Assembly (NCBI RefSeq): GCF_031755915.1
Contig: NC_083383.1
Span: 31,351,501 to 31,415,500 of the forward strand
Direction: 5' to 3'
Length of the DNA stretch: 64,000 nucleotides
Origin: Ziziphus jujuba
Taxonomy: Eukaryota > Streptophyta > Magnoliopsida > Rosales > Rhamnaceae
The translations under genes were made by a program, and so were the position numbers. Under the pieces are notes generated by a model. That model made no database searches and was not told the origin of the DNA. It was given only the letters and a program-made list of their open reading frames with translations. Every line of letters begins with the position of its first letter. Positions within the stretch are counted from its first letter, which is position 1. Positions 47,986 through 60,800 of the stretch are shown piece after piece.

Positions 47986-50900
47986 TCAGTCTGCAGTTTG
48001 CTCAGCTTTCCTAACAAAATGAACAAGGAATTCTATATTACCCTCCGCACCCTTGAGATGAGACTCTATCCATCCTTTGCAGCAGAATCCAAAATTCTCT
48101 ACGCCCTTCACAATCTTTTCAAGAACCTGCACAATAGAATCCTATCATTATCATAAATTTATTTCATCCAATTTGCAAGCGAAAAAAATTAAAAGTGGAA
48201 ACATGAAGGTGCAAATTAATAAAGTGTTTGCTTGATGCTCAAATTAGTTTTAATTGAAAAACTAAAACTCATAGGCATCCATGAGTCATTTTATGCAAAC
48301 ATAAGCATGTTTAGATGGAGAAAAAATGGAGTCAATTTGCTTGTTTAGTCCTATTAAATGCCTTATTTGAGGAAATATGAGGCGAGTAAATCATATTTGC
48401 AACCAAAGTACCTGAAATTTCCTACTGAGCATTAGTAAAGTAACAAATTACAAAAAAAAAAATTTAATTTAGCTTCGATAATCATGTCGCAATATTGCGA
48501 AGCAGTTTAACCCAATCAGGTAAAACAGTTAAAGGCTTCATACACTCTTTCAATGTGGGTAAACAACAGTATTTGTGGATGACAAGCCCTAAAAAAGATG
48601 CATAAAATCATTGTTTCCTCACAGGTATTGTGCTGAATGAATGATTATAAAATAACAATTAAAAATAGAAGTACATACATCTTGGTGAACCAGTGGATCT
48701 CTTACAATCCCACCACCACCTACCTACAACAAAAATGGAACGCTAAATTTATGCATAAATGCTCTTGTACGTAATGAAGTATGGTGACCTTTCACTTATT
48801 TCTAAAATATGACCATGCATACAGAAGAACCCATTATAGACAAAAGTAATATATCATTTAAATCTTTTGTACCTTAAAAAAGTAATACAAGTTATTGCAA
48901 AAAGTTGAGATCGAAGAAACTTCAAGATAGAGACCAATTAAGATCTCACTAACCTTTATGAAAGTATCACATCTAGTAAGGATTCCTTATACCAGAATTG
49001 CATAAGCACATGCAAAGAATATTATAAGTCACTTGAAACATAAGAAAGTGACTGCTTATCCCACACATATGTAAAAGTTAAAGGGGATAGTAAGTGTAAA
49101 ACTCATATTAGTGTTATCTTAATCCAAACAATAATAGAAGGGTAAGCTATACTAAGTTGCTATCTTTCTAACATTCCTCCTTCGTTGGAAAACAGTAGAA
49201 GGTTAAGGAACCCTCTATATTTCTCGAGAGAATTTGCTTAAATAAATTGTAAGCTTCTTAACTGTGATCTGCGAGCTTCAAATTGAGGTTTAACCAAAGT
49301 AATTAATGTTGCCTCATCCTTCATCACTTTTACTACAGCAGGCATGACCTGATTCAAAAATAAATAAAGAAATAAAGATCATAACAGACGAGAATGGTAT
49401 GAAAGTTTGATCAGCGTTGCAAAAGCTTCAAATAGATAATAGCGACAATGATAAGTTTTCCAAATCTTTATGTCTCCTAACATTTTCTGTTTTTCTTAAT
49501 CTTTCTTTGTGGTGCGAGGAGGGAGGGGGATAGTTCTATAACACCAAAAATGCGATCAAAGAAGTAAGAATGCTTCAAATATAAAGAATCTAAAGGAGGA
49601 TTATATAATTCTAACCATAAAATTTCCTCTGAAGTCCCATGTTCAATCCTGGGCTAAGCAGAAAAACAAAATCCTTGCAATTTTTCAGAGACTTTGCAAA
49701 AATGAAGGGAGAAATTAAAATCTATAAAACAGATAGCAACAATAAAGTTACCATTTTTTGAAGGCTTACCAAAAGAATAGAGATGAATGAAAGGTCCAGA
49801 GTCACCAAATCAACTTTTTGAGGCAGTGCAGAAAGATATCCTAAATTTGTCCGTTCTATAACGCAGACACGTTCATCTCGTCGAATTTTGTCTGCCACCT
49901 AATGAAAGTATCATTCATAAGCAACAGAGAAGCACAAATAACAAGCAATGCAAAGTAGACCATGGAACTTCATCTGGTATGTTTACCTATCTGTGCATGT
50001 ATAAAAGCAGCATCTACGCGGGAAAAGATGAAGTTTAAATGTGCACACAACCTAATTCAAGTAATAGGCGTTTTACCTGCGCATAACCTACGTCAACTCC
50101 ATAAACAAATGATGCAACATATTGAAGCAAACAGTCAGTATATCCAACTGTGGAAAACCCTGAATCAAGAGCTGTATTTCCAGAAACATCAATGTCCAAC
50201 TTTTCAATGGCAGCTTCTAACTTGTGTCCCGCTCTGAATGAATGAATGAACAGCATCAAAATATTAAAAGTACTAGTCTCATCAATATTAATGCAGAAAT
50301 GAGACTTCACAGAGCAAAAGTTCATGGATTGTTATAGGAAGTAATCACATACATACATATTTTGGGATTTCAGCCAGCATCTCTACAACAGCTTTATCAG
50401 AGATAGGTGTTCCAGCATTGTTGACCAGCTTTCCATCCACAAATACTTTGCCTGCATTACTAGATCTGTAAGAGACAGAAAAATTAAATGCAGATGGAGG
50501 ACTTTTTTAAGCCATGTACTTGGATGTGCTCTTTGTATCTGATGATAAACACCAATAACACGGCAGCTTGTATAACAAGCATCAAATGGTATTCATTTTA
50601 CACCCTCTCAGAAGTGGGACCACCACCACAGGTAGCCGCATCACTGATACCTCATCACCAGTACTAACAAATAACATTTTTAAATCCATATCAATCAGAA
50701 CATAGCCTTAGCTTATGAGAATGCTTAGTATTGTAAAAGATAAAATCCAAACACAAAAAACAAAATCAGAAAACAAAACAATCGAAGTCTAATGTTATGT
50801 ATAGCTGAAAACTGTAGGCAACTCGACAATTATATGGTATTTTCCCTTCCACTGTTTGTTAATCAATCAAATAGCACACCTTGTAATATCAATGACTGCA

Positions 50901-51677
50901 TTAATGTCCGGCTATATTGTTGAAACCTTTCCACGCATATCTCATCAAGCCTCCTTTTCCTGAAACTTTCAATAGTCAGACATAAACACAATTGAATCAA
51001 AGATAATACAAGCATAACATAAACACAACCCATTATCGATATTTCCAATTCAGTTTTCTATACTCATTTATACGCCTTACAGAAAATGCTCATCTCAGCT
51101 CAGGCTTTCAAAATAAAAGACTATCTGATGCATTTTCAACTAGAAACTAGGAATAGAATAGTTGAAAAAGTCACACCAATATTCAAGAAAATGTAGAACG
51201 ATAAAAACTTCAACATAGGCCACAAAAACCTTACTTCTTGGATGCTTGTACTTTTGCCGACTTCACAACGGTAAAGCTTCGACAGGGACTACGCTTCTGG
51301 GCTCCAACCCATCTCACTGGAAACAGAAACATAACAAGAAATAATCAAACTGTTAGAGCAAAAAGCAAAATTTTTTGTGAAAGACATGAAATTAAGGAAT
51401 AAGGGGTTCCAATTTTGAACCGCATTTGGCCAATTTCTATCCACAACTCCATCAATACCTGGAAACCCTGGAGCCCAACAGGTGTTTGTGAAAATTCCTA
51501 ACCAAGTCTTTTTCAGAGTTACGTACGATAAACTATAAAACAGATAAAGAGAAGGCAGAGATACACACCGGAAAGCTTATTAAAGTAGGAAAGAGAATAA
51601 GAAAAGTAAGTTGAGTTGGTAATGGAACTGCGCGAGATGATGATGTCGTCGGGAAGCTTCAGAAGCCGTAGAGCCAT
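47986..51677 (-). CDS. TlyA/YqxC-type rRNA methyltransferase, nuclear-encoded organelle-type; possibly decaying
   Basis: Nine exons: 51677-51569, 51316-51235, 50959-50880, 50451-50349, 50233-50077, 49898-49770, 49348-49263, 48723-48679, 48126-47986. The N-terminus (MALRLLKLPDD..., Ser-rich) looks like an organelle transit peptide. Then follow an S4-like part (KKRRLDEICVERF, GKVFVDGKLVNNAGTPISDK) and the FtsJ-type methyltransferase fold (LDSGFSTVGYTDCLLQY, VYGVDVGYAQ, VTLDLSFISI, TLVKPQFEARRSQ, GGGGIVRDP, GFCCKGWIES, GAEGNIEFLV). Family members 2'-O-methylate rRNA with S-adenosylmethionine. Oddities: the exon 7 donor reads CA/GTTAAG, which puts exon 8 out of frame unless splicing differs; the exon 4 donor context gives Ile for the family Arg; the SAM motif STGGFTD is STVGYTD. 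Either a diverged gene or a young pseudogene. Confidence 0.82.
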
Positions 51678-52046
51678 TGTTGGCCAGCAAACGACAACGA
51701 TTATCTTCTCAGCCTCAGCTTTTCCTCATAGGCTGCGTTTCGGACAGCTGAGTAATTTATTTATTTTTCCTTCTTTTACGACACGATGTCGTTTCAAATG
51801 ATAATTTTGTTGACAAAATATAATACCAACCTGCCCTCTTTTTGCAGAATGGAATGACAAATCAACTTATGGCTATGACATTCCTTAGTTTCGAAGTCCC
51901 CTTTATGGATAGCTATTTAAATTTAAGAGGGTAAAAATAAATCTATGAGAGCATCTTATGCTGGGCAAGTTCTTCATAGTGAGGAGGCCTAAAGCATATT
52001 AGTATTCAAAACATATTTGGGATCATTATAAGAATATAGACTTTAG
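51153..52046. repeat. Segmental duplication, source copy (TlyA-like promoter and exons 1-2)
   Basis: About 894 bp that recur at 58634-59528 in the same orientation, offset 7481 bases, nearly identical by eye. It covers exon 1, intron 1, exon 2, about 80 bases of intron 2 and about 370 bases upstream of the ATG. Confidence 0.95.
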
Positions 52047-52208
52047 TTTGTATGGTCACTGTAAAATCAAATCTCTTAGTCCAAGGATTAGCATTGTCCT
52101 TTGGTCTAGGTAACACATGGCACCTTAATATTTTAAACAAGTTTGCAGAGACAAATTATTGAGAAATGACAACTTATCATGCTCAATAAGACTATTAATA
52201 TCGCGCAC

Positions 52209-52239
<31 letters not shown>

Positions 52240-52609
52240 CATTTTTATATTGCCTTTTTATGGTAAGCATAATGTCCATTGTATAACCAAAACAAACATT
52301 CTGGATATTAATTAACACTGAACACCTAAATTCGTATTTTATGCATGTTAAAGCGAAAAAATTGCTAATTTGTGAAACTATTCAAAACAATACACAATAC
52401 CATATCTTAATAATTATTCTTATAAAAAGAACTTAAAAAGTCTACAAATTCTATATTAATAAATAATAATAAAAAATATGGCCAAAAAACAATAATAAAA
52501 AAGAATCCTAGGTGGATAAAAAACATTCTAACTATGGTATCTATGTTGTCTATATTTGTCCAAAATAATCCTCATTAATCATCAAAAGGCATAAAGCCTA
52601 TGTGTCAGG
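52047..52609. other. Intergenic, AT-rich; no gene seen
   Basis: Contains an (AT)n/T run at 52210-52240. Downstream side of the NDR1/HIN1-like gene. Confidence 0.55.
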
Positions 52610-53356
52610 TCAACCACCTACTGCACCACCGCATAAACACGCAAGTAAGGTAACCACTAAAATTATCCAAAATAACGATAACAATAATGTCTGTATGCTT
52701 CCCCACTTTCCATCAACGTCACATGTGTTGAGCGGTTCGAAGTCAAATCTCTTTGTTCGATTCAATGGAAACACTACGTCCAATATTTCACAATCCACAT
52801 GCATATTACTTTTAGACTTCAACCACTTTCCTTTTTTCATCCTCACAAAAGTCATCCACTCAAAGGAGAGATGTGTAGTTCCTTCAGTATTAAACTCATT
52901 CAAGCTATCCACTTCAGTTGACACATTGTCCATTCGAACCACCGCTGTAATATTTGTATTTCCTTGCTGCTCAAATAGTGGGAGACTGAATGTATCGATC
53001 AACTTTTCATCTGAATATACTGGTTTGTAATAATATTTTGTTTTGTAATAATAACTCGTCTCACTTTTTTTAAAATGGTAGGCTAAGATTTTGACATTGT
53101 CATAAACCATGGTTCTCTGATTATTATTTTCCACCCAAAAATTCACCTCCAAATTGGCCATTACCTGAGTCTCGGAGGTGATGTTGACAACGGTGACCGA
53201 CATTGACTTTATTGATACCGAAGGAAAGGAAGGAGTAAAATTCCCTAATACCACAATCACACCCATAATCCAGAATGGACTAAGAGCCACAATCATAATG
53301 CACGTCCAACGAAGAGAGCAACAAAGAGCCATTGGTATTGAGAGATTTTCCTCCAC
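52610..53356 (-). CDS. NDR1/HIN1-like (LEA2-domain) membrane protein, 248 aa
   Basis: A single uninterrupted exon from ATG at 53356 (MEENLSIPMALCCSLRW) to a stop at 52610. A hydrophobic segment at about residues 16-40 (TCIMIVALSPFWIMGVIVVL) would anchor the protein. Next comes a lumenal/apoplastic LEA2-type beta domain (SVTVVNITSETQVMANLEVN, NFWVENNN, several N-glycosylation sequons), then a C-terminal hydrophobic tail (LLLSLFWIILVVTLLACLCG, about 222-243). This N-anchor plus hydrophobic C-tail layout resembles NDR1, where the tail can direct a GPI anchor or second membrane pass. Plant NHL proteins act at the plasma membrane in defence and stress signalling; the specific role here is unknown. 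No lesion is visible. Length is normal for the family (about 200-260 aa). Confidence 0.85.
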   Translation of the reverse strand: MEENLSIPMALCCSLRWTCIMIVALSPFWIMGVIVVLGNFTPSFPSVSIKSMSVTVVNITSETQVMANLEVNFWVENNNQRTMVYDNVKILAYHFKKSETSYYYKTKYYYKPVYSDEKLIDTFSLPLFEQQGNTNITAVVRMDNVSTEVDSLNEFNTEGTTHLSFEWMTFVRMKKGKWLKSKSNMHVDCEILDVVFPLNRTKRFDFEPLNTCDVDGKWGSIQTLLLSLFWIILVVTLLACLCGGAVGG

Positions 53357-56300
53357 CTAAGAAAGAAGACGGTTTAATTATTAACAGGCTCAAATAGCCC
53401 CTCTTATTGGATTTATTCTTTAATAAAATTAAATCTAATTGTTTCATTGCGACAAGACAGAAAAATAAAATAATAAAAGATAAAAAGCGCACACAACCCT
53501 TGTAAGAAAAAAAAAAAAAAGGAAAAAAAAAAAAAGAAAAGTTCTATCTTCTTCTATTTATTTATTTATTTTTTTTTGATGCACGCAATGAGGGGGTAAA
53601 AAAAGAGAAAGAAAAACTAAAAAGGAAAAAAAAATTATCAGTGATTTCCACCATTGATTTCCGCACAAGAAAGAAATTAAAAAATAATTAAAAAAACATT
53701 TTTTTTCTTTTTTTTTCAAAAAAAAGGCAAAGTGGTTCTTACCTGGGGTTTAAATCTGCAGATCTTCAAAAATTATGATTTTTTCTGTCAATTGTTGTTT
53801 CTCATATTTTAAGAATTATTTTCTTATGGGTTATTTATAAAACAATATATTAAGACAAATCTAATTAGATTAGAATTCTAATCCTATTCTAATAAGTCTT
53901 GATTTTTATCCCTAAAGAATTTTAATTAATAAATTTAAAGTCAAAAATAAATACTTACTAATAAGGATCTAAAAATAAATTTTGGCATGGTTTAAAATAA
54001 CTGAGCTTATTGAATTATATGAGGAGAGATGCTATTTGCACGATCAAAATATCCTTTCCCACTGCAAATTTATTTAAATTACTGAAGAAAAAAAAAATTA
54101 CTTGACTGTTTTTTTTTTTTAATTGTTTATTTTTTAATTTCAAATTGATTTTTTAGAGTCTTATGTTGGGCAGTTATCTTCTTCTAGGAGCAGCCATGTA
54201 TAACAACGCTTAGTATTCATATAATCTGGAAAAAAACTGTATGTATATATATATATATATAGATAGAGAGAGAGAGAGTTTCATGGAGCATGACTATTTT
54301 CCGGTCCTGAGTTTTTATAACTGTAATACAAAAACTGAACTGGACGTAGAAACTTCTTCTAACCGTAATAACTGACAATTCGCATCAACTTATATAACGC
54401 AGGACCGAAGAAGTGAAGTTCATTGGGTGGAAGCAGCTAATGTGGGAACTGATGGAGTGAGCTGGCCTGAAACTGTAGTTCCTTAGAACTATCTATTGAA
54501 AATTCAATACTAATCTGCTTCAATGAAATTAAGGAAAGAATCAACACATAAATTTAAGAGGTTCAGTCCATAATTGACCTGCATCCTTGGTAAACTCAAT
54601 CCAAGAAGCTCTTAGCACGATGAAATACTCTTTCCCATGGTAAAGATTTCCCTAAGCCCTTAGACCAAACCTAAACCCTTCTACACCCCTCTTTCTTACA
54701 AAGCACTCAGCCGCAATATTCCTAAACGGTACTTAGAGAAAAGAAAACTAAGAAGACCAATGGTGACTGATCGAGAAATAAAAGCTTCTGGTGCAGCATA
54801 CCTTTAAACGCAGCCAAGCCCTCTAATTGATAAAACAGAATCTTGCTGAGTCAGCTTCAAAAGCATGGCTTCTCTTAAGGTTCTGTTTTTACCCTTTTGG
54901 TTGAATGGCATTGTTTGATGACTGAACTTAAGAACACAAGTCTGCCAACATGACGAAAGAATTCACATCACTTTTAATTGTATAAACAGAGAAATACAAC
55001 GGAACACACAAACAAACAAATAGAGAACATACACACTTTAGTAATGGAAGGAGTGAAGCCAGAATGGCACAAAGCACTACAAATTTATGGTCACATTGAA
55101 AGCAGTCAATACTTTAATATTTGAAGCTAACACAGGAAACTTGATGATGATATAATGGAATCCAAGAAAGAGTAGACAGTTAAGAATGGAGATTTTTTTT
55201 TTTTTTTTTTTTTTGATAAAACAGTTATCAATGGAGATTGAAATAAAAGTAAGAGATGCAAATTGATTTAGTTTCCAAAAGAGATTTATGTATATAAAGT
55301 TCCTGTAGAAACATGACATCTTTGCATGAAAGAGAGAAATCTATTATCATTCTTGGAACATGTTCTAGCGAACATGTATATTTCATTCTCCAAGTTGTCG
55401 ATCTAACTAGAAAAACTCAAAGATTTTAAAATACCAAAGGGCTAAAAAAAAAATAAATAAATAAATAAAAGTTAAAAGTATATGTGTACTTTTGAAAACA
55501 ATAAATTTTGGAATATTCTAAAGTAAAAGGAAATGATTTTCTTAATATAAAAAGAATGAAGGAAAAATATGCCTGCTGCTTGATGGTTCTCTAGACAAGG
55601 ATAAAAAGAATAGAAGGAAAGATATGCCTGCTGCTTGATATTTCTCTGGACAAGGCAAGAGTTGAAGAAACATGTTTTAGTACTAAATGCCAAAACTTTT
55701 GGAATATTCACCTTCTGTCCTGACATTTTTTGCTAAAGGTAAACCTTACAGTACTGTCATCAGCAGCTGAATCTTCAAGTAGCCCACTTCAAAGTCAGCT
55801 AGTCCACCTCCAAACATTAATCCAGTCGAATAAGACAACTCAAGAACAGATGTTAGTCATATATTGAATATATATATATATATAATATTAATATTTGCAT
55901 CATAAAAATAGAAAAACATCTTGTATAACAGTCCAGAGATAGCATGAAAGGAAAGCATGATTAACTATATACTTGTGTAAATGCCTAATCTAGCTATTAA
56001 AATGTTATAATGGGATTCAAGGACAACAAAACTGTGAACTCAAAATAGCACACCATGGCTAATCATTTCGATTAACTTTGTCAACAGCTTAGTCCAACCT
56101 TTATAACCTGCTTCTCAGTCATGCTACGTTGTTCTCTGTGGCGGTCCTTCCAATTTCCTACAAACAGATACTTGCAACCAAGCAGTCAAAGATGCCAATG
56201 ATTACTGCTACATATTTCTTGCATTAATGTAGTACTCGCATTCTTGCTTCTTTTAAAACTATTTCAGGTGGAAAAAATAAGAAAAGAAAGAAAAAGAAAA

Positions 56301-56689
56301 TCCACTCTTTTTATACCTAGCCTAACTTTTAAAAAATTTTTTTTTTCCCCTTTTGACTAAAAAACATGGCCTTAGGAAACCCAAAATAAACATTTGCAGC
56401 AGAAAATATGTGTGTATGTGCCCGCCACATACATATACTGTTAAAATGAGTTTTATTTAAGTTTATTCAGAACAAATGGAAATACTTAATTTGCTTAATA
56501 GCTTGATAAAAAGGTAATACTTTGTTGTCTATCTAATGAAGTGAAAGCTTCTATTGCCTGTAATCTCAAATGGTGTCTCTCTGAAAACTTGTATGGTGTG
56601 AGTAATGACCCATCTTTATCCTAAAAGCAAATTGATTTGAACTTGAGAAGAAAATGCTTACCTACTTTACACCATCTATGCCAGAAAGC
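53357..56689. other. Intergenic, 3.3 kb; no gene seen
   Basis: Long A and T runs at 53506-53540 and 53700-53725, (AT)n-(AG)n at 54241-54280, a T run at 55192-55215, and a 54-base doublet at about 55549-55660. Reading frames are all short and featureless. Confidence 0.6.
55549..55660. repeat. Two-unit tandem repeat, 54-bp period
   Basis: ATATGCCTGCTGCTTGAT occurs at 55568 and 55622, each preceded by AAAAAGAAT(G/A)GAAGGAAA-like sequence and followed by CTCT(A/G)GACAAGG. Confidence 0.85.
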
Positions 56690-56896
56690 TTAAGTGTGAA
56701 ACTCTTCCAACAAGTTATATGACATCCTGAAGCTTCTCAAGCCAATCTCTAACTTGAACTTTTGTGTTTGCTTATCCTCTGCATCAAGAACAAGTGGAGC
56801 TTTCATGGCACATATGGTTTTGTGTCTTCTATCTTCCAGGCAATCCAATCTCTTTTGAGTGTTGCAGAGCTCAACTGCCCAAGAATTGGGACACAT
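56690..56896 (-). pseudogene. Coiled-coil (Rx N-terminal type) fragment of a CNL resistance gene
   Basis: The 68-codon frame contains ICAMKAPLVLDAEDKQTQKF and LEIGLRSFRMSYNLLEEF. This matches the conserved Rx-N segment of RGA-type CC-NBS-LRR proteins (family pattern TI-AIKAVLLDAE-KQ, then W---L---YD-EDLLDEF). No NB-ARC motif (P-loop, GLPL, MHD) was recognised nearby, so only this piece survives. Family members are intracellular immune receptors. Confidence 0.65.
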
Positions 56897-57979
56897 ACTT
56901 TTTTTAAAGGATAAATTACTTGCACTATTGCTTATTCCATGATTGCTCTCTGGGATGGATTATGTATAAGCATCTACACAATCCGCAAACCTGGCATTAA
57001 GGAAAATAAATAAGCTAATAGCTTAGCTTAATAGGAAATTTAATAGATTAATCTAAACACGAGCTATAGACCATTTTATTTGATGACGCAGAGCATATAG
57101 AGGAAACAGGGGAGCATATGACCAAATTGGCATTGCCTTAAGAAAGGGGCAAACAGGGGAGGTTGATATAATCTTGTACTATATATTGTTCGTGACAATT
57201 ATAATATGTGAGCAGCAGGATTTATTTTCAAACAAAATGGGATTTAAGACTAATTTTAAAGCATGTAAATGATCAAAATTGCCAGTGAGATTTAAAATTG
57301 ATGTAATTCCACTTCGGTCTATGTTAGGAGAGCAAAAAGCTGTTTAGATTAACGTAATTCCACCGTATCTTTGTATGAAAACTTATGAAAGGAGGGGAAA
57401 ATCAAATTTAAAGCCCAAACTTTGATTTAGGATTTAGGGTGAAAATGGGCCTATTTGAGACCTTTAAAGATCCAAGTACTTTTTGTTTCATTTAGTTTTC
57501 TATGTTAATTAGGTTTCTTTATTGTTTTAGTTTTCTTATATTTTTCGGTGATTTTATCATTAAGTTTTTTTTATTTAAATTATAATTTTTTATTATTTTA
57601 ATTTGTTTATGTTGTTAGATGGTTTTGTCATAAATACTGATCCTTTTAATCCTATTAGATAGCTGATAATAATAAGATTAATTCTCTAAAAGTTTATTTT
57701 TTTGGATATGTATAATATAAATCAAAATTAGGTGTGATTATTGAAATCATACTAAAATCCTATCTTTTTTTTTTCTTTTTTTTTTTCTTTTTTTTTCCCT
57801 TCTCTATCTGTCCTAACGTCAATGCCTGTAGAACTATCTAGTATAGCTTCACAAGATCCGAACATGTGACATGTGGACAATGTTAAGCCAGTCCTGACTA
57901 GATGTTTTCCTATAACTTTATTGAAAGATTGGGCAAGAGAAAATGCTAAAACTCCTTAAAGCACGCAACAAATGGCCTT
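56897..57979. other. Intergenic between resistance-gene scraps
   Basis: AT-rich; T/C run at 57765-57800. No NB-ARC domain remnant recognised. Confidence 0.5.
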
Positions 57980-58330
57980 CTGGCAATGAAGTCAAATTGG
58001 GGCAGTTTCAATTATGTCAAAAGATTGGAGTCATTAGAGGTTGCTGATGGCTTCTAGCAATGATAAATCATAGGAGATAGGAGTGATGTGAGGTTGCTGA
58101 TAGCTTCTAGCAACGAAGACAAATTGGGGTTGTTTGAAATCATAAGAGATTGAAGTGATGAGAGATTGCCGATGCTTGCATCTAGATACAATGTCAAATC
58201 AGGACACTTGCCACTCTCAAGTGATTGGAGTGATGAAATTTTGCCAATAATTTCTGGCGACAAAGTCAAAGTGGGGCACTCCCAAATCTTAAGAGATTAG
58301 AATGATAAGAGGCAGGCCATAATTTTATGT
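57980..58330 (-). pseudogene. LRR fragment of a CNL resistance gene
   Basis: About four to five units of about 70 bases repeat in succession. The best-preserved frame (58269-58054) reads LSPEIIGKISSLQSLES, ASIGNLSSLQSLMISNNPNL and EAISNLTSLLSPMIYHC. This is the LP-IGNLTSLQSL-I---P-L leucine-rich repeat pattern of RGA-type resistance proteins. Stops interrupt it on both sides. On this strand the LRR piece lies upstream of the coiled-coil piece at 56896-56690, the reverse of a normal CNL. Confidence 0.75.
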
Positions 58331-58394
58331 GACAGATACTGTAGGTCATCAACAACTTTAATGCACATTTTCACCAATTTGAAGAGAGATCTGA

Positions 58395-58423
58395 ATGATG
58401 ATGATGATGATGATGATGATGAT
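58395..58423. repeat. (GAT)n microsatellite
   Basis: About ten GAT triplets in a row. Confidence 0.95.
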
Positions 58424-58633
58424 ACACTAGAATTACAACTAGCATATACTCGATCATGGTCTGTATTAATGACTTGGAACTAGTCTTTTCTAGGGATAAG
58501 AATTCAAGATATGGAAATAGTGGCATGGAAGTTAGTTTTGGACACCTGCCAATTCAAGTTTCTTTAGGGAAGGGAAGAATGGCGTGTCACAACTTGAACT
58601 ACTAGTACTAGCAGCATTCTGATCATCCTCAAC

Positions 58634-59528
58634 ATAGAATAGTTGAAAAAGTCACACCAATATTCAAGAAAATGTAGAACGATAAAAACTTCAACATAGG
58701 CCACAAAAACCTTACTTCTTGGATGCTTGAACTTTTGCCGACTTCACAACGGTAAAGCTTCGATAGGGACTACGCTTCTGGGCTCCAACCCATCTCACTG
58801 GAAACAGAAACATAACAAGAAATAATCAAACTGTTAGAGCAAAAAGCAAAAATTTTTGTGAAAGACATGACATTAAGGAATAAGGGGTTTCAATTTTGAA
58901 TCGCATTTGGCCAATTTCTATCCACAACTCCATCAATACCTGGATACCCTGGAGCCCAACAGGTGTTTGTGAAAATTCCTAACCAAGTCTTTTTCAGAGT
59001 TACGTACGATAAACTATAAAACAGATAAAGAGAAGGCAGAGATACACACCGGAAAGCTTATTAAAGTAGGAAAGAGAATAAGAAAAGTAAGTTGAGTTGG
59101 TAATGGAACTGCGCGAGATGATGATGTCGTCGGGAAGCTTCAGAAGCCGTAGAGCCATTGTTGGCCAGCAAACGACAAGGATTATCTTCTCAGCCTCAGC
59201 CTTTCCTCATAGGCTGCGTTTCGGACAGCTGAGTAATTTATTTATTTTTCCTTCTTTTACGACACGATGTCGTTTCAAATGATAATTTTGTTGACAAAAT
59301 ATAATACCAACCTGCCCTCTTTTTGCAGAATGGAATGACAAATCAACTTATGGCTATGACATTCCTTAGTTTCGAAGTCCCCTTTATGGATAGCTATTTA
59401 AATTTAAGAGGGTAAAAATAAATCTATGAGATCATCTTATGGTGGGCAAGTTCTTTATAGTGTGGAGGCCTAAAGCATATTAGTATTCAAAACATATTTG
59501 GAATCATTATAAGAATATAGACTTTTAG
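58634..59528 (-). pseudogene. Duplicated promoter and exons 1-2 of the TlyA-like gene
   Basis: A near-identical direct copy of 51153-52046. It contains exon 1 (59158-59050, MALRLLKLPDD) and exon 2 (58797-58716) with their splice sites and upstream DNA, then stops about 80 bases into intron 2, where CNL-region sequence begins. It could be transcribed from its own promoter but cannot encode the enzyme. The few differences include an A for T and T for C in exon 2. Confidence 0.93.
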
Positions 59529-60479
59529 GAAGGAAGAAAAAAATTTAGAATTTTAGACAGAAGACTAAAAATATTATTAGTTTTCTAATAATAAAAAACA
59601 AAGGAAACCTCTTCTTATAAAGACTAAGGAAGAGGAAAACGATAAACTAGCCTAAAGTAGAGGAATATACTTTAATGACCCATACATACATTACTAAGCA
59701 GAGGAATTTGCTTTTACAACTCATACACACGTTACTAAGCTAAGGAATTTGCTTTATACATAAAACATTTGTACAATAGAATGAGTATCAAAGCTATTTT
59801 GTGATGGGGATAAGTTGTAATTAGTGCAATCTTCAGAGTTAATGGAGGAATCGTATAGTTTGTCGACCAAGGGTTTGTAGGTTATTCTTTTGTAGATTGT
59901 TCTTGCATCTGAGCAAGCGGGTCAATCTCTATATTTTGCGGGTAAGTCATTTGGATCTATTCATGTTCATATGGATCCTGAGAATTTTGGATCGCATTTA
60001 GAAAGTTTTGTTCCATGGAGATCTCCTTTGATGTGATATCTAGTTGTGGAATTGTTAGAAGACTTGGAACTCTTGGACTAGACCTTTCATCTAGCATTTC
60101 ACCAACTTGTATGGCTATTATATCATCTTGAGTAGGAAGATCAGAGTTGTTAACTTCGTAAACGAACTTAACTAATGCTGCCTTGATTGTAGATGAAGTG
60201 TCTCAAAAAGTTGTGTTCCATCCAAAAGCAATATTTTGGGACCAAAACAAGTTGGTAATGTGGTTACAGAAATATGGGCTGTTTATCATGAAATGGACAT
60301 GACCTTTTAAGCATATTCTATAGACATTTTCTAGAGGTTACTCTCTCCTATTATCCTTTCAATGTATTTTATCTAACAGGAAATATTTTATCCTTCAACA
60401 CAAATAAAGAGGAGTTCTTGTTGAAATTCTTTGTAGTCTGGAGGTATTTTTTGGGACAATGAATATAATTTTGGCATTT

Positions 60480-60800
60480 TTACAAAAAATGTTGAATTGG
60501 TTATGGAATTTAAGTTCTCTGGGAAGGATTTATAGCTTTTTTGCTTGGGAATATACATCCATCCCAATGAGGATGTCTTTCTCTAGAAGTTGAAAGCCTA
60601 GAACCTTTGTCCATATAGCATAACTAGGAAAGAACTTGACTCCCATTGGGTGTTCAATGGTAAAGTCTGAGCTTATCATTTGCACCTATTTGGATTCATC
60701 ATGGTTTTGTGGGCTCCTATGTCCACATACGCACTGACTTCAATTAGTGTTGCATATTTTTGTTGTCAGGACTTGCATTTGAACATTTGGTGTTGGTATC
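60480..60800 (-). pseudogene. Caulimovirid aspartic protease region, broken
   Basis: Contains a retropepsin-like site reading VDIGAHKT where D-[ST]-G-A is usual, followed about 70 codons later by an ILIGMDVY segment typical of the protease C-terminal part. In-frame stops lie in between. The Thr/Ser-to-Ile change at the active site would by itself inactivate it. Confidence 0.6.

Noticed and set aside
56690..58330. A single intact CNL gene on the minus strand
   Set aside because: Domain order is reversed, no NB-ARC is visible and stops are frequent.
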